Below, one piece after another: positions 53,992-62,857 of a DNA stretch of 64,000 bases. Made by a program: the position numbers and the translations under genes. The notes beneath the pieces are model-generated. The model was given only the letters and a program-made list of their open reading frames with translations. It did no database searches and had not been told where the DNA came from. The first letter of the stretch is position 1. Each line of letters begins with the position of its first letter. This DNA comes from Salinicola endophyticus (GTDB lineage: Bacteria > Pseudomonadota > Gammaproteobacteria > Pseudomonadales > Halomonadaceae): NCBI RefSeq assembly GCF_040536835.1, contig NZ_CP159578.1, forward strand, positions 4,154,001 to 4,218,000, given 5' to 3'.

Positions 53992-54897
53992 TCAGCCCGC
54001 TACCAGCTCCCTAGTCAGCCAGTTCGCCAGACTTTCGCCGCGGCTTCGTTCACGCCCCGGGGCGAGCCACAGCCCCAGTGCGGCATCGGTCTCCTGTGCC
54101 GGCCAGGGCGCCACCAGCCGCCCCTGGGCCAGATCGTTCGCCACCAGCAGCTCGGGGGCGATCGCCACCCCCAGCCCCGCCAGCGCCGCCTCCAGCAGAT
54201 AGTAGAGATGCTCGAAGGTACGCCCGCGCTGACGTGCCGCGGCCAGCGTCGCCGGCTCGGCGCCCAGCGCCGCGGCCCACTGCGGCCACGCCTGCGGCCG
54301 TGAGGCGGTATCCAGCAGCGTGGCCTCTCCCAGCATCGCATCAGCCGTTGCGTGAGGCGTGTGCGCCCACACCGCCGGTGTGGCCACAGCGACGATACGC
54401 TCGGCCTGGAGCGGAAACACCGCGATATCCGCCGGCCACGGCGGTGCAGCGAAGCGCAGCGTGGCATCGATATCCTCGCGCCGCGGATCGAGCTCCCCTT
54501 CGCTGGAGACCACGCGCAGACGCAGCGCGGGCAGATCCGCGTTGAGCCGGTCGAGCCGCGGGATCAACCAGCGCGCCAGCAGGCTGCCGGGGCAGGCCAG
54601 GGTGAAGGGCTGGCTTGCGAGCTCGCGGGAGAGGGCAGCGCAGCCCTCGCCGAGCCGGGCGAACGCCTCACGGATCGACGGCTGCAGCAGGCGGCCATGG
54701 GCGGTGAGCGCGAGCCCGCGCCCCGACTTGTCGAACAGCGACGTGCCGAAGTGGGCTTCCAGCGTGCGCAGTTGGCGACTGACCGCACCGTGGGTGACAT
54801 GCAGCTCTTCGGCGGCGGCGGTGACGCTGCCCAGCCGGGCCACGGCATCGAAGGCGCGCAGCGCATTGAGCGACGGGAGTGACGAGATTGGCGCCAT
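53992..54897 (-). CDS. trpI: LysR-family activator of tryptophan synthase genes, TrpI
   Basis: A 301-residue LysR-type protein. The N-terminal [20 protein letters not shown] and '[21 protein letters not shown]' match the GcvA/TrpI branch. In pseudomonads TrpI binds indoleglycerol phosphate and activates divergent trpBA; the same arrangement is present here with a matching dyad in the spacer. ATG 54897 gives the usual length. The identification depends mainly on context. Confidence 0.85.
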   Translation of the reverse strand: MAPISSLPSLNALRAFDAVARLGSVTAAAEELHVTHGAVSRQLRTLEAHFGTSLFDKSGRGLALTAHGRLLQPSIREAFARLGEGCAALSRELASQPFTLACPGSLLARWLIPRLDRLNADLPALRLRVVSSEGELDPRREDIDATLRFAAPPWPADIAVFPLQAERIVAVATPAVWAHTPHATADAMLGEATLLDTASRPQAWPQWAAALGAEPATLAAARQRGRTFEHLYYLLEAALAGLGVAIAPELLVANDLAQGRLVAPWPAQETDAALGLWLAPGRERSRGESLANWLTRELVAG

Positions 54898-54950
54898 GAC
54901 GATCCTCGCGGTCGACGGGCTCGCCCACGAGGTTCTCGCAGGCACTCTAT

Positions 54951-54967
54951 TGTGAGTTTTGCTCACA
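54951..54967. promoter_or_regulatory. TrpI binding site
   Basis: TGTGAG-N5-CTCACA is a perfect dyad in the trpI-trpB spacer, 81 bp before the trpB start. From memory it equals the dyad described for TrpI in Pseudomonas. A weaker second site could lie toward trpB but is not clear. Confidence 0.75.
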
Positions 54968-55047
54968 GGTTGGCGAGAGTTTATCGATTTTTTCCGTGCC
55001 CGCGCCAGGCTAACGTGGACGCCATGATGCCAACCGGAGCCCCCGCA

Positions 55048-56256
55048 ATGACTGACTATCCCGATAGAAACGGCTTTTTCGGCGGTAGCGACGGCTACGG
55101 CGGGCGCTATGTCGCCGAAACGCTGATGCCGCTGATCGGTGAGATCGAAGCCGCCTACGACGACGCCCGTCAGGACCCCGACTTCAACGCCGAGCTGGCG
55201 GCGCTGCAGTGCGACTACGTCGGCCGCGCCACGCCCCTTTACCTGGCCGAGCGGCTGAGCGCCCACGCCGGCGGCGCACGCATCTATCTCAAGCGCGAGG
55301 ATCTCAACCATACCGGCGCGCACAAGATCAACAACGCCCTCGGCCAGGCGCTGCTGGCCCGGCGCATGGGTCGCACCCGGCTGATCGCCGAGACCGGCGC
55401 CGGCATGCACGGGGTGGCGGTGGCCACGGTAGCGGCGCGTCTGGGCATGACCTGCACCATCTACATGGGCGCCAAGGATATCCACCGTCAGCAGCCCAAC
55501 GTGCAGCGCATGCGCCTGCTCGGAGCCAGGATCGTGGCGGTGGAAAACGGCACCGCGACGCTCAAGGACGCCATGAACGAGGCCCTGCGCGCCTGGGTCG
55601 CCAGCGTCGATGACACCTTCTACGTGATCGGCACGGTGGCCGGGCCGGCGCCCTACCCGCGCATGGTGCGCGACTTCCAGTCGGTGATCGGCCGCGAGGC
55701 GCGGGCGCAGATCGTCGAGAAGACCGGGCGCCTGCCCCACAGCCTGATCGCCTGTGTCGGCGGCGGCTCCAACGCCATGGGGCTGTTCCACGCCTTCCTC
55801 GATGATCCGGTGGCGCTGATCGGCGTCGAGGCCGGCGGTGAAGGGATCGAGAGCGGGTGCCACGCCGCCAGCCTGAACGGGGGCAGCCCCGGGGTGCTCC
55901 ACGGCAACCGCACCTATCTGCTGCAGAACGCCGACGGCCAGATTCAGGATGCCCACTCGATCTCCGCCGGGCTCGACTATCCCGGCATCGGCCCCGAGCA
56001 CGCCTGGCTCCACGACAGCGGGCGTGCGCGCTATGTCAGCGTCACCGACAGCGAAGCGCTGGCCGCGGTCGCGCTGTGCTGCCGTCTGGAGGGCATCCTG
56101 CCGGCGCTGGAGTCGGCCCATGCGCTGGCCGAGGCGACCCGGGTCGCCGCCGAGCTGCCGCCGGAGGCCTCCGTAGTGGTCTGCCTGAGCGGCCGCGGCG
56201 ACAAGGACATGGCCACCATCATCGAGCATCTACCCGCGCAGGAGGCAACCCCATGA
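55048..56256 (+). CDS. trpB: Tryptophan synthase beta subunit
   Basis: A 402-residue PLP enzyme joining indole and L-serine to L-tryptophan. The PLP lysine is Lys93 in [14 protein letters not shown]; the phosphate-binding loop is [15 protein letters not shown]; '[20 protein letters not shown]' (catalytic Glu in ETGAGQHG-type motif, here with Met for Gln) follows. ATG 55048 has GGAG 8 nt upstream and is preferred over ATGs at 55024/55027. Forms the alpha2-beta2 complex with TrpA, whose gene overlaps by 4 bp. Confidence 0.96.
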   Translation: MTDYPDRNGFFGGSDGYGGRYVAETLMPLIGEIEAAYDDARQDPDFNAELAALQCDYVGRATPLYLAERLSAHAGGARIYLKREDLNHTGAHKINNALGQALLARRMGRTRLIAETGAGMHGVAVATVAARLGMTCTIYMGAKDIHRQQPNVQRMRLLGARIVAVENGTATLKDAMNEALRAWVASVDDTFYVIGTVAGPAPYPRMVRDFQSVIGREARAQIVEKTGRLPHSLIACVGGGSNAMGLFHAFLDDPVALIGVEAGGEGIESGCHAASLNGGSPGVLHGNRTYLLQNADGQIQDAHSISAGLDYPGIGPEHAWLHDSGRARYVSVTDSEALAAVALCCRLEGILPALESAHALAEATRVAAELPPEASVVVCLSGRGDKDMATIIEHLPAQEATP

Positions 56257-57074
56257 GCCCGCACGATCTCACTCCGCCGTCGCGTCTCGCAGCGCGCTTC
56301 GCCACCTGCCAGGCAGAGCGGCGCGCCGCGCTGGTGACCTACGTCATGGCCGGCGATCCGAACCGCGCCAGCAGTCAGGCACTGCTGGCGGCGCTGCCCG
56401 CCGCCGGCGCCGATATCATCGAGCTGGGCATGCCGTTCAGCGACCCCATGGCCGACGGCGAGGCGATCCAGCGCGCCGGCCAGCGCGCGCTGGGCGACGG
56501 CCAGACCCTGGCCGGCACCCTCGACATGGTGCGCGAGTTCCGGCGCCAGAACACCACCACGCCGCTGGTCTTGATGGGCTATCTCAACCCGATCCAGTGC
56601 TACGGTGAGACGCGCTTTCTCAGCGACGCTGCGGCGGCGGGGGTGGATGGCCTGATCGTGGTCGACCTGCCGCCGGAGCACGGCGCCGGTTTCACCGCCC
56701 GGGCCCGCGATCTCGGTCTGGCGCGGATACCGCTGGTCGCCCCGACCACGCCGGCCGAGCGGCTGCCGGCGCTGCTCGCCCAGGGTGATGGCTTCGTCTA
56801 CCGCATCGCCTACAACGGCATCACCGGGCGCGCCGGCAGCGCCCCCAGCGGCGATCTCGGGACGGCGCTGGCACAGCTGCGCGAGCACACTCCCTTGCCG
56901 CTGGCAGTGGGCTTCGGTATCCGCGATGGCGACGCCGCGGCCGCGGTCGCCGCGGTGGCCGATGCGGTGGTGGTGGGCAGCGCCCTGGTCGAGCGCCTGG
57001 AAACGCAGGGGCAGGCGGCCGCCCTGGCGCTGGTGCGCGAATTGGCGGCGAGCATGAAACGTAGCGTTGGCTGA
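56253..57074 (+). CDS. trpA: Tryptophan synthase alpha subunit
   Basis: A 273-residue TIM-barrel enzyme cleaving indole-3-glycerol phosphate. Catalytic Glu57 and Asp68 are in [15 protein letters not shown], 11 residues apart as in the canonical enzyme. The phosphate-binding end [10 protein letters not shown] is present. Loop 6, usually YxxSRxGVTG, reads [10 protein letters not shown], a visible departure. ATG overlaps the trpB stop. Other trp genes are not in this window. Confidence 0.94.
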   Translation: MSPHDLTPPSRLAARFATCQAERRAALVTYVMAGDPNRASSQALLAALPAAGADIIELGMPFSDPMADGEAIQRAGQRALGDGQTLAGTLDMVREFRRQNTTTPLVLMGYLNPIQCYGETRFLSDAAAAGVDGLIVVDLPPEHGAGFTARARDLGLARIPLVAPTTPAERLPALLAQGDGFVYRIAYNGITGRAGSAPSGDLGTALAQLREHTPLPLAVGFGIRDGDAAAAVAAVADAVVVGSALVERLETQGQAAALALVRELAASMKRSVG

Positions 57075-57213
57075 GACTCTGTACGATAACTACCTGCACT
57101 CGCATCATCCATGTCGTTCGGCTCTCGCCGCAGCCATTCTATTGCTTAGGATGAAACAGGCGATAAAACGCGCTTTTATACCAAAAAATAGAATCTAGAC
57201 TCTCTCCAACGGT

Positions 57214-57231
57214 GCCGACCCGGGTGTCGGC
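57214..57231. other. Short hairpin before the pirin gene
   Basis: GCCGAC-CCGGGT-GTCGGC forms a 6-bp stem just before the pirin ribosome site, followed by CCTCTTTC. It may end the trpBA transcript or affect pirin translation; the 57075-57251 spacer otherwise shows only an AT-rich patch (57165-57195). Confidence 0.35.
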
Positions 57232-57251
57232 CCTCTTTCAGGAGAGACGCC

Positions 57252-57965
57252 ATGTTGACGATCCGACGCAGCGACGAACGCGGCTATGCCGACCACGGCT
57301 GGCTCAAGAGCTTCCATTCGTTCTCCTTCGCGGGCTATCACGACCCGCAGCACGTCCACTTCAGCGTCCTGCGGGTGATCAACGAAGACCGCGTGGCGCC
57401 GGGTCAGGGCTTCGGCCAGCACGGCCACCGCGACATGGAGATCTTCTCCTACGTGCTCAGCGGCGAGCTGGCCCACCATGACACCCTGGGCAACGGCTCG
57501 GCGATCGGCCCTGGCCGGGTGCAGATCATGACCACCGGCACAGGGGTCGAGCACAGCGAATTCAACCACTCCGCCAGCGAGCCGGTGCATTTCCTGCAGA
57601 TCTGGCTGTTCCCGCGCGCGCGCAACCTCGAACCGCGCTATGCCGAGAAGGATTTCGACGCCGCCGACAAGCGCGGCCGGCTGTGCCTGATCCTGTCGCC
57701 GGACGGCCGCGACGGCTCGCTCACCCTGCAGCAGGACGCCTTCATCTACGCCTCGCTGCTCGATGGCGACGAGCGCGCCGAACTGGCGCTGGGCGCACAG
57801 CGCCAGGCCTACGTGCACCTGGTGCGTGGCGCGCTGACGGTCAACGGCACCCGGCTCGCGGGCGGCGATGCGCTGATGCTGACCGACGAGCCGACGCTGA
57901 CGCTGGAACAGGGCGAGGATGCCGAGGTGCTGGTATTCGACCTGCCGGTGATCCACGCGGCCTGA
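57252..57965 (+). CDS. Pirin-family protein (YhhW-like bicupin)
   Basis: A 237-residue bicupin. The metal ligands of the N-terminal cupin appear in QHGHRDMEIFSYVLSGELAHHD (His-His-Glu type) with a further His in GTGVEHSEFNHS. E. coli YhhW shows quercetinase activity, other pirins are transcription cofactors; which applies is unknown. CAGGAGAG precedes the ATG. Monocistronic or with yceI, 111 bp downstream. Confidence 0.9.
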   Translation: MLTIRRSDERGYADHGWLKSFHSFSFAGYHDPQHVHFSVLRVINEDRVAPGQGFGQHGHRDMEIFSYVLSGELAHHDTLGNGSAIGPGRVQIMTTGTGVEHSEFNHSASEPVHFLQIWLFPRARNLEPRYAEKDFDAADKRGRLCLILSPDGRDGSLTLQQDAFIYASLLDGDERAELALGAQRQAYVHLVRGALTVNGTRLAGGDALMLTDEPTLTLEQGEDAEVLVFDLPVIHAA

Positions 57966-58076
57966 GAGTCGACGGCGGTCGGCGCGGCCGCGCCGACCGC
58001 CCGTGCGAAGTGCGCGCGCCTCGAGGCGCGTGCTACCCAAGATCTGACGTTCTTATCTCTACCCAGGAGTGACACG

Positions 58077-58682
58077 ATGTTCTACCGCAACCTGCGCCAA
58101 TCCCTGACCCTGACCGCTGCCCTGCTCGCTGGTGCCACCAGTGTCAGTGCCCTGGCAGACAGTGTGACCTACCAGATGGACCCGACCCACACCAGCGTGG
58201 TGGCCTCGTGGAGCCACTTCGGCTTCTCTCACCCCACGGCGAGCTTCTCCGACGTCAAGGGCACGATCCACTTCGACCGCGACGCTATCGCCGACTCCAG
58301 CGTGACGGTGAGCATCCCGGTCAAGACGGTGGATACGCGCGTGCCGGCGCTGAACGAGGAGTTCCTGGGAGAGGACTACTTCGACGTCGCGCAGTACCCC
58401 GAGGCGACCTTCGAGAGCACCCGCATCGAGGCCACCGGCGATGATCACTACGACGTGCACGGCAAGCTGACCATCAAGGGCGTGACGCACCCCGCGGTGC
58501 TCCACGCCACCCTCAACCAGGTCGGCGAGCACCCCATGGCCAAGGTGCCGGCGCTCGGCTTCGACGCCGAGACGACCATTCAGCGCAGCGACTACGGGCT
58601 CGACCAGTACGTACCCAACGTCAGCGACGCGATCCATATCCGCATCTCGAGCGAAGCCGAGGCCGGCGGCAGCGACAGCTGA
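58077..58682 (+). CDS. YceI-family periplasmic lipid-binding protein
   Basis: A 201-residue exported protein. Signal peptide LTLTAALLAGATSVSALA, cleaved near residue 27. The mature part has the YceI beta-barrel: 'YQMDPTHTSVVASWSHFGFSH', 'GTIHFDR', 'FDVAQYPEATFEST' and 'VHGKLTIKGVTHPAVLHATL'. Relatives bind polyisoprenoids and respond to stress or pH. CAGGAG precedes ATG 58077. A strong terminator follows. Confidence 0.94.
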   Translation: MFYRNLRQSLTLTAALLAGATSVSALADSVTYQMDPTHTSVVASWSHFGFSHPTASFSDVKGTIHFDRDAIADSSVTVSIPVKTVDTRVPALNEEFLGEDYFDVAQYPEATFESTRIEATGDDHYDVHGKLTIKGVTHPAVLHATLNQVGEHPMAKVPALGFDAETTIQRSDYGLDQYVPNVSDAIHIRISSEAEAGGSDS

Positions 58683-58719
58683 TACCCGCGCCTATCGGGT
58701 AACAAGCCTAGAACGCGAA

Positions 58720-58752
58720 AGGCCCCCGAGCGCGAAAGCGCCGGGGGCCTTG
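58720..58752. terminator. Terminator after yceI
   Basis: AAGGCCCCC (58720-58728) and GGGGGCCTT (58744-58752) enclose an inner GCGC-GAAA-GCGC hairpin. It is GC-rich with a brief TTGTG tail and stands between yceI and a convergent gene. Confidence 0.78.
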
Positions 58753-58787
58753 TGCAGGTCGGTCGGGCGTCTTGCAGACCCGGCCTG

Positions 58788-59144
58788 CTATAAATATTTG
58801 AGCAGACTCTGCAACCGCTCCAGATCACGCGAGTCGCCGACCAGGCGCAGACGTCCGTCGAACAGACCTTCGCGGAAGGCGCGCTGGGAAGGCTTGCGCA
58901 GGAAATGGGTAGCGCTGTCGGCATCGCGAAAGCGCAGTTCGAGATTGAGATCCACCGGCAGCCCGCTCTGGCTGTCGACCTGCTCAGGCGTCATCCGATA
59001 GTGGCGAGCAATCGCTCTATCCTCGGTCGCCACGCCCCAATCGAAGCGCTTCAGGCGCGTCAGGGCCTCACGAAATTCGGGCTTGCGCGCGCGCGTCCGC
59101 TTCAGCATCACGCCCAGCCACCACAGCATCAACTTGAGCTTCAT
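58788..59144 (-). CDS. Small SCP2-like hypothetical protein
   Basis: A 118-residue basic protein. The N-terminus MKLKLMLWWLGVMLKRTRAR is amphipathic; 'PVDLNLELRFRDADSATHFLRKPSQRAF' and the C-terminal GRLRLVGDSRDLERLQSLLKYL fit the pattern of SCP2/sterol-carrier-like domains, where a Gly-Asp precedes a final helix. I do not recognise a specific family member. ATG 59144 has GAGGG upstream; a TTG at 59156 is possible. Function unknown. Confidence 0.7.
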   Translation of the reverse strand: MKLKLMLWWLGVMLKRTRARKPEFREALTRLKRFDWGVATEDRAIARHYRMTPEQVDSQSGLPVDLNLELRFRDADSATHFLRKPSQRAFREGLFDGRLRLVGDSRDLERLQSLLKYL

Positions 59145-59266
59145 GCGCCCTCGCAAGCCGTCAGGAAGGAAGAAATGCCGACCCGCCCGGTGCCGGCGGA
59201 TCGGTCATCGATGGGTCACTCACGGTGGGCAGACGCCGCCAGGCGCCGAGCCCGTCACGGCAGCGA

Positions 59267-59542
59267 TTACTTGCTGACCGCGTCCTTGAGCGCCTTGCCG
59301 GGCTTGAACGCCACGGTCTTGCTGGCAGGAATGTTCAGCGGTTTGCCGGTCTGCGGGTTCTTGCCGGTGCGGGCGGCACGCTCGCGTACGGTGAAAGAGC
59401 CGAAGCCGATCAGTGTGACGTCGCTGCCCTTGGATACCGTGCCGGTGATCTCATCGAGAATGACATTGAGTACCTGGCTGGCCTTGTCCTTGGAAAGGTC
59501 CGCACGCTCGGCAATCGCCGCCGCGAGTTCTGGCTTACGCAT
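59267..59542 (-). CDS. DNA-binding protein HU
   Basis: A 91-residue nucleoid protein that bends DNA as a dimer. MRKPELAAAIAERADLSKDK begins the helical body and 'GFGSFTVRERAARTGKNPQTGKPLNIPASK' the DNA-embracing arm, with the intercalating proline in 'NPQTGK...IPA'. Sequence fits HU rather than IHF. AAGGAGGG precedes the ATG. Which HU paralogue is not decidable. Confidence 0.95.
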   Translation of the reverse strand: MRKPELAAAIAERADLSKDKASQVLNVILDEITGTVSKGSDVTLIGFGSFTVRERAARTGKNPQTGKPLNIPASKTVAFKPGKALKDAVSK

Positions 59543-59658
59543 AAAGCCCTCCTTAGTTGGCTCTACTTGGGCGAAGGCGTCAGTCGCTACGCCTCGCAGT
59601 TCCTAAGCGCTATTGTTATCGGGGCACGTACATCGGATATGGGGACGCCCCCGAGCGC

Positions 59659-59689
59659 ATAATAGGCAGCTCTCGACGCGGTTTGTAAA
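59659..59689 (-). promoter_or_regulatory. Candidate promoter of the HU gene
   Basis: On the minus strand TTTACA (59689-59684) and TATTAT (59664-59659) are 19 bp apart, a little wide, and about 120 bp before the HU start. Confidence 0.35.
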
Positions 59690-59730
59690 GCCTTATATGA
59701 GGATTTGCCGCTCGCGTCCGACCACTGCCG

Positions 59731-60894
59731 CTAGCCTAGCAACAGCGGTGCCGCCCGCGCCAGTTCGACTTTTCGCCGAACACAGGCACCGGTCAGCGCG
59801 AATCCGATCAGCCGCCCGGCGGCATCCTCGGCCACGGCGCTGAAATCCCCCGCCTCGCCGTCGATACGCCAGCGCGCCGGGGTCTCCCGCGGCGGCAGCG
59901 CGGCGATCGGTAGCAGCGAGGTCTTGACCATCACCGGCCAGGCGCCGTAACCGACCGCCGTCGGCGTGCCGGTGAGCGTGGCTGCCAGCGCCTTGGCGCT
60001 GGCCTGCAGCGGCTGTACGTACATGGCGTTGATGCCGTCGACGCAGGCCACGTCGCCGAGCGCATGAATGTGCGGGTCGCTGGTCTGCAGATAGCGGTCG
60101 GTGAGAATGCCCGCGGGGCCGCTCTGCAGCCCGGCAGCGGCGGCCAGTGCGGTGCGCGGACGCAGCCCGGTGGCCACCAGGACCAGATCGGCGGCCAGGC
60201 GCTCGCCGTCGTCGAGCGTCAGCGCCACGCCACCGTCACTGGCCTCGAGCGCGCTGACCTGGCGCTCGAAGTAACCGGCGATACCAGCGGCAGCGAACGC
60301 TTCGGCCAGCGCTCGCCCCAGCGGTGGCGGCAGCAGCCGCGGCAGCGGGGCCGGCTCCGGGGCGATCAACGCCACCCGGTGGCCACCGGCGTGGAGATCG
60401 TTGGCGAACTCGCAGCCCACCAGCCCGGCGCCGACGATGGCCACTCGGGCCGGTTGCCCGGGGTGGCGCTCGAGGGCGGCGCGAAAACGCCGGTAGTCAT
60501 CGAGATCGTTGACCTGGAAGACCCGCTCGGCGAGCCCCTCGGGGGTTGCGAACGGCTGCCACGGCGCCGCACCGGTGGCCAGCACCAGCTGCTCGTAGGG
60601 CAGGCGCTCGGCGCCCAGCCAAAGCGTGCGCTGGCGCGGGTCGATCGCCTCGACCGGGGTATGGCAGCGCAGGGTGGCGCCAAGCGCATCGGCCACACCG
60701 ATGGCGTCGCGCTGCGCCAGCGCCGCGGCGCTCTGTCCCTTGGTGAAGGCGCTCGAGAGCAGCGGCTTGGCGTACTCATCGCCGCTGTCGGCGGTGATCA
60801 GGGTCAGCGCGCGGTGGGGGTCGCGGCTGCGTATCGCACGGGCCAGGCCCAGGCCGGCCATGCCGGTGCCGATGATCGTCAGGGGCGCACTCAT
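59731..60894 (-). CDS. FAD/NAD(P)-dependent oxidoreductase, rubredoxin reductase-like
   Basis: A 387-residue two-dinucleotide-fold flavoprotein. FAD motif IIGTGMAGLGLARAIR (8-23), NAD(P) motif VAIVGAGLVGCEFANDL (about 145-161), and the C-terminal FAD-binding LQTSDPHIHALGDVACVDG. Organisation and size match rubredoxin-NAD(P)H reductases (AlkT/RubB type). No rubredoxin gene is adjacent. ATG 60894 has GAGAGGA upstream; a longer frame to 60924 is not conserved. Confidence 0.89.
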   Translation of the reverse strand: MSAPLTIIGTGMAGLGLARAIRSRDPHRALTLITADSGDEYAKPLLSSAFTKGQSAAALAQRDAIGVADALGATLRCHTPVEAIDPRQRTLWLGAERLPYEQLVLATGAAPWQPFATPEGLAERVFQVNDLDDYRRFRAALERHPGQPARVAIVGAGLVGCEFANDLHAGGHRVALIAPEPAPLPRLLPPPLGRALAEAFAAAGIAGYFERQVSALEASDGGVALTLDDGERLAADLVLVATGLRPRTALAAAAGLQSGPAGILTDRYLQTSDPHIHALGDVACVDGINAMYVQPLQASAKALAATLTGTPTAVGYGAWPVMVKTSLLPIAALPPRETPARWRIDGEAGDFSAVAEDAAGRLIGFALTGACVRRKVELARAAPLLLG

Positions 60895-60991
60895 GCCATC
60901 CTCTCGGTCGCGGAATGGCCCCATGATACACTACGCCGCCCCGGGGCCGCCGCGCCCTAGCCCTCGCGGCCAGTCCTGTTCGGAGTCGTGC

Positions 60992-61603
60992 GTGCCCTCA
61001 TCTTCATCCCTTCGTCTGCCCAGCAGCGCCCGCTCAAGGTCTACGGACACCGGTTCCTCGGCGCCTCCCTCCGGGGCTGCGAGCCATTGGCAGACTACGC
61101 CGACGCTACGGCGCTGGAGCCCGGCCGCCGCCTGGCGCCCAGCGATGGACCCGCGCTGGTGGCGCTGGGTCGCCTCGACCGATTCGCTCACCGCGCGTCT
61201 GATCGCCGCCTCGCCGCGGCCATTTCGCGTCCGCCTGCTCGATGAGGGCATCGGCGTACCGCGACGTGACGAGGCCCAGGCGCTGGGCCTGGCGCCGGGC
61301 CGCGTGGCCTGGATCCGCGAAGTGCTGCTGATGAGCGGCGAGCGCCCCTGGGTCGCGGCGCGCTCGGTGGCGCCGCTCACCCGCAGCGGCTGCCGCAGCC
61401 TGCGCGCCCTGGGCGAGCGCTCGCTGGGCAGTTGGCTGTTCGCCCAACCGGATCTCGAACGCGGACCGATCGAGCTGAGTGCGGACCACGCCGGCGTGTG
61501 GCTGCGCCGTTCGCGCTTTCGCCACGGCCGCATACAGCTGCTGGTGCAGGAGTGCTTCCTGGCGCAGATGGCCGCCGACCTGGCGCTGCCGCCGGCGGGG
61601 TGA
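60992..61603 (+). CDS. ubiC: Chorismate lyase UbiC
   Basis: A 203-residue enzyme forming 4-hydroxybenzoate and pyruvate from chorismate, the first committed step of ubiquinone synthesis. Recognisable are STDSLTARL, 'VRLLDEGIGVPRRDEAQALGL', AWIREVLLMSGERPWVAARSVAP (shown in part: REVLLMSG, WVAARSV), 'LGERSLGSWLF', 'VWLRRSRFRHG' and LLVQECFLAQM, with the catalytic Arg and Glu. GTG 60992 has GGAG 6 nt upstream and is favoured over ATG 60926. UbiA is not next to it. Confidence 0.9.
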   Translation: MPSSSSLRLPSSARSRSTDTGSSAPPSGAASHWQTTPTLRRWSPAAAWRPAMDPRWWRWVASTDSLTARLIAASPRPFRVRLLDEGIGVPRRDEAQALGLAPGRVAWIREVLLMSGERPWVAARSVAPLTRSGCRSLRALGERSLGSWLFAQPDLERGPIELSADHAGVWLRRSRFRHGRIQLLVQECFLAQMAADLALPPAG

Positions 61604-61641
61604 GCCCGGCTTGCGGACTGTGTGAGCCCCCCGCTTGCCGC

Positions 61642-62826
61642 CTACAGCCGCCCGGCGAGGGCCGCCTCGAAGATGCCGCGGTAGGCCGCCGCATCGAAGG
61701 TGATCGGGTTGCCACCGGCGGAGGGGTCCTCCACCGCCATCTGCCCGACCCGTTCGGCATGGCTGTCGTCGATGCCCAGCGCACTCAGCGCATGGGGGAT
61801 ACCCAGACGCTCACGCAGATCCAGCACCCAGTCGATCACCGCGGCAACCCCCGGCTGTGGCAGGTCGAGATAACGCGCCAGGCGCACCATCGGCTCGCCG
61901 ATCGCGCGGGTGTTGGCACGCAGCACGTAGGGCATCAGCACCGCATTGAGCATGCCGTGGTGGGCGTCGAACAGCGCGCCCAGCGGATGCGCCAGCGCAT
62001 GCATCGCGCCCAGCCCACGCTGGAAGGCGGTCGCCCCCATCATCGACGCCACCAGCATGTCGGTGCGCGCGGCGAGATCGTCGCCGTGCTGGTAGGCCCG
62101 CGGCAGCGCATCGCGGATGCGCCGCATACCTTCCAAGGCGATACCCTCGGCCTGAGGGTGATAGCCGGGCGCGCACCACGCTTCGAGACAGTGGGAGAGC
62201 GCATCCATGCCGGTGGCGGCGGTGATCGTCGGCGGTAGCCCCTGGGTCAGCAACGGGTCGAGGATCACCGCGCCGGGCAGCATGCGCGGGTGGAAGATGA
62301 TGCGCTTGACCTGGGCCTGAGAGTCAGTGATCACCGAGGCACGCCCGACCTCCGAGCCGGTACCCGCGGTGGTGGGCACCGCCACCACCGGCAGCACGGC
62401 GTCGGCATCGGCCTGGCGCCAGTTGTCGCCGCGATCCTCCAGCGCCCACAGCGACAGCGACTCGGGTTGGCGCGCCATCAGCGCCACCGCCTTGGCCGCG
62501 TCCAGTCCCGAACCGCCGCCGAAGGCGATCACGCCGTCGTGGCCACCGTCATGGAAGGCGCGCACCCCGGCCGCGACGTTGGCCCCGGTGGGGTTGCCCT
62601 GAATCTGACTGAACACCTCGACCGCCAGCCCTGCCTCACGGCAGCGCGTAAGCGCCTGCTCGACCATCGGCAGCGCCGCCAGCCCGGGGTCGGTGATCAG
62701 CAACGGCGCGCGCATGCCCAGCGCCTGGCAGGCATCGGGCAGCTCCGCGGCCCGCCCGGCGCCGACACGGATGGGTGCGGGATAGTTCCAGTTCGCGGTG
62801 TAACGGGCGCGATCGAAGTCACTCAT
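61642..62826 (-). CDS. Iron-containing alcohol dehydrogenase
   Basis: A 394-residue group III dehydrogenase. NAD-binding GGGSGLDAAKAVALMA (about 100-115), 'VPTTAGTGSEVG', and the metal ligands in GMDALSHCLEAWCAPGY and HALAHPLGALFDAHHG. It would oxidise or reduce an alcohol/aldehyde. AGGAG precedes ATG 62826. The aldehyde dehydrogenase lies 31 bp upstream on the same strand, so the two probably catabolise one alcohol through its aldehyde to the acid. Confidence 0.94.
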   Translation of the reverse strand: MSDFDRARYTANWNYPAPIRVGAGRAAELPDACQALGMRAPLLITDPGLAALPMVEQALTRCREAGLAVEVFSQIQGNPTGANVAAGVRAFHDGGHDGVIAFGGGSGLDAAKAVALMARQPESLSLWALEDRGDNWRQADADAVLPVVAVPTTAGTGSEVGRASVITDSQAQVKRIIFHPRMLPGAVILDPLLTQGLPPTITAATGMDALSHCLEAWCAPGYHPQAEGIALEGMRRIRDALPRAYQHGDDLAARTDMLVASMMGATAFQRGLGAMHALAHPLGALFDAHHGMLNAVLMPYVLRANTRAIGEPMVRLARYLDLPQPGVAAVIDWVLDLRERLGIPHALSALGIDDSHAERVGQMAVEDPSAGGNPITFDAAAYRGIFEAALAGRL

Positions 62827-62857
62827 GAAAACATCTCCTGTACGGGGTCGCCGCGTT

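Noticed and set aside
57101-57200. Promoter or riboswitch in the trpA-pirin spacer
   Set aside because: AT-rich words are present but no -35/-10 pair with acceptable spacing and no known aptamer pattern was seen.
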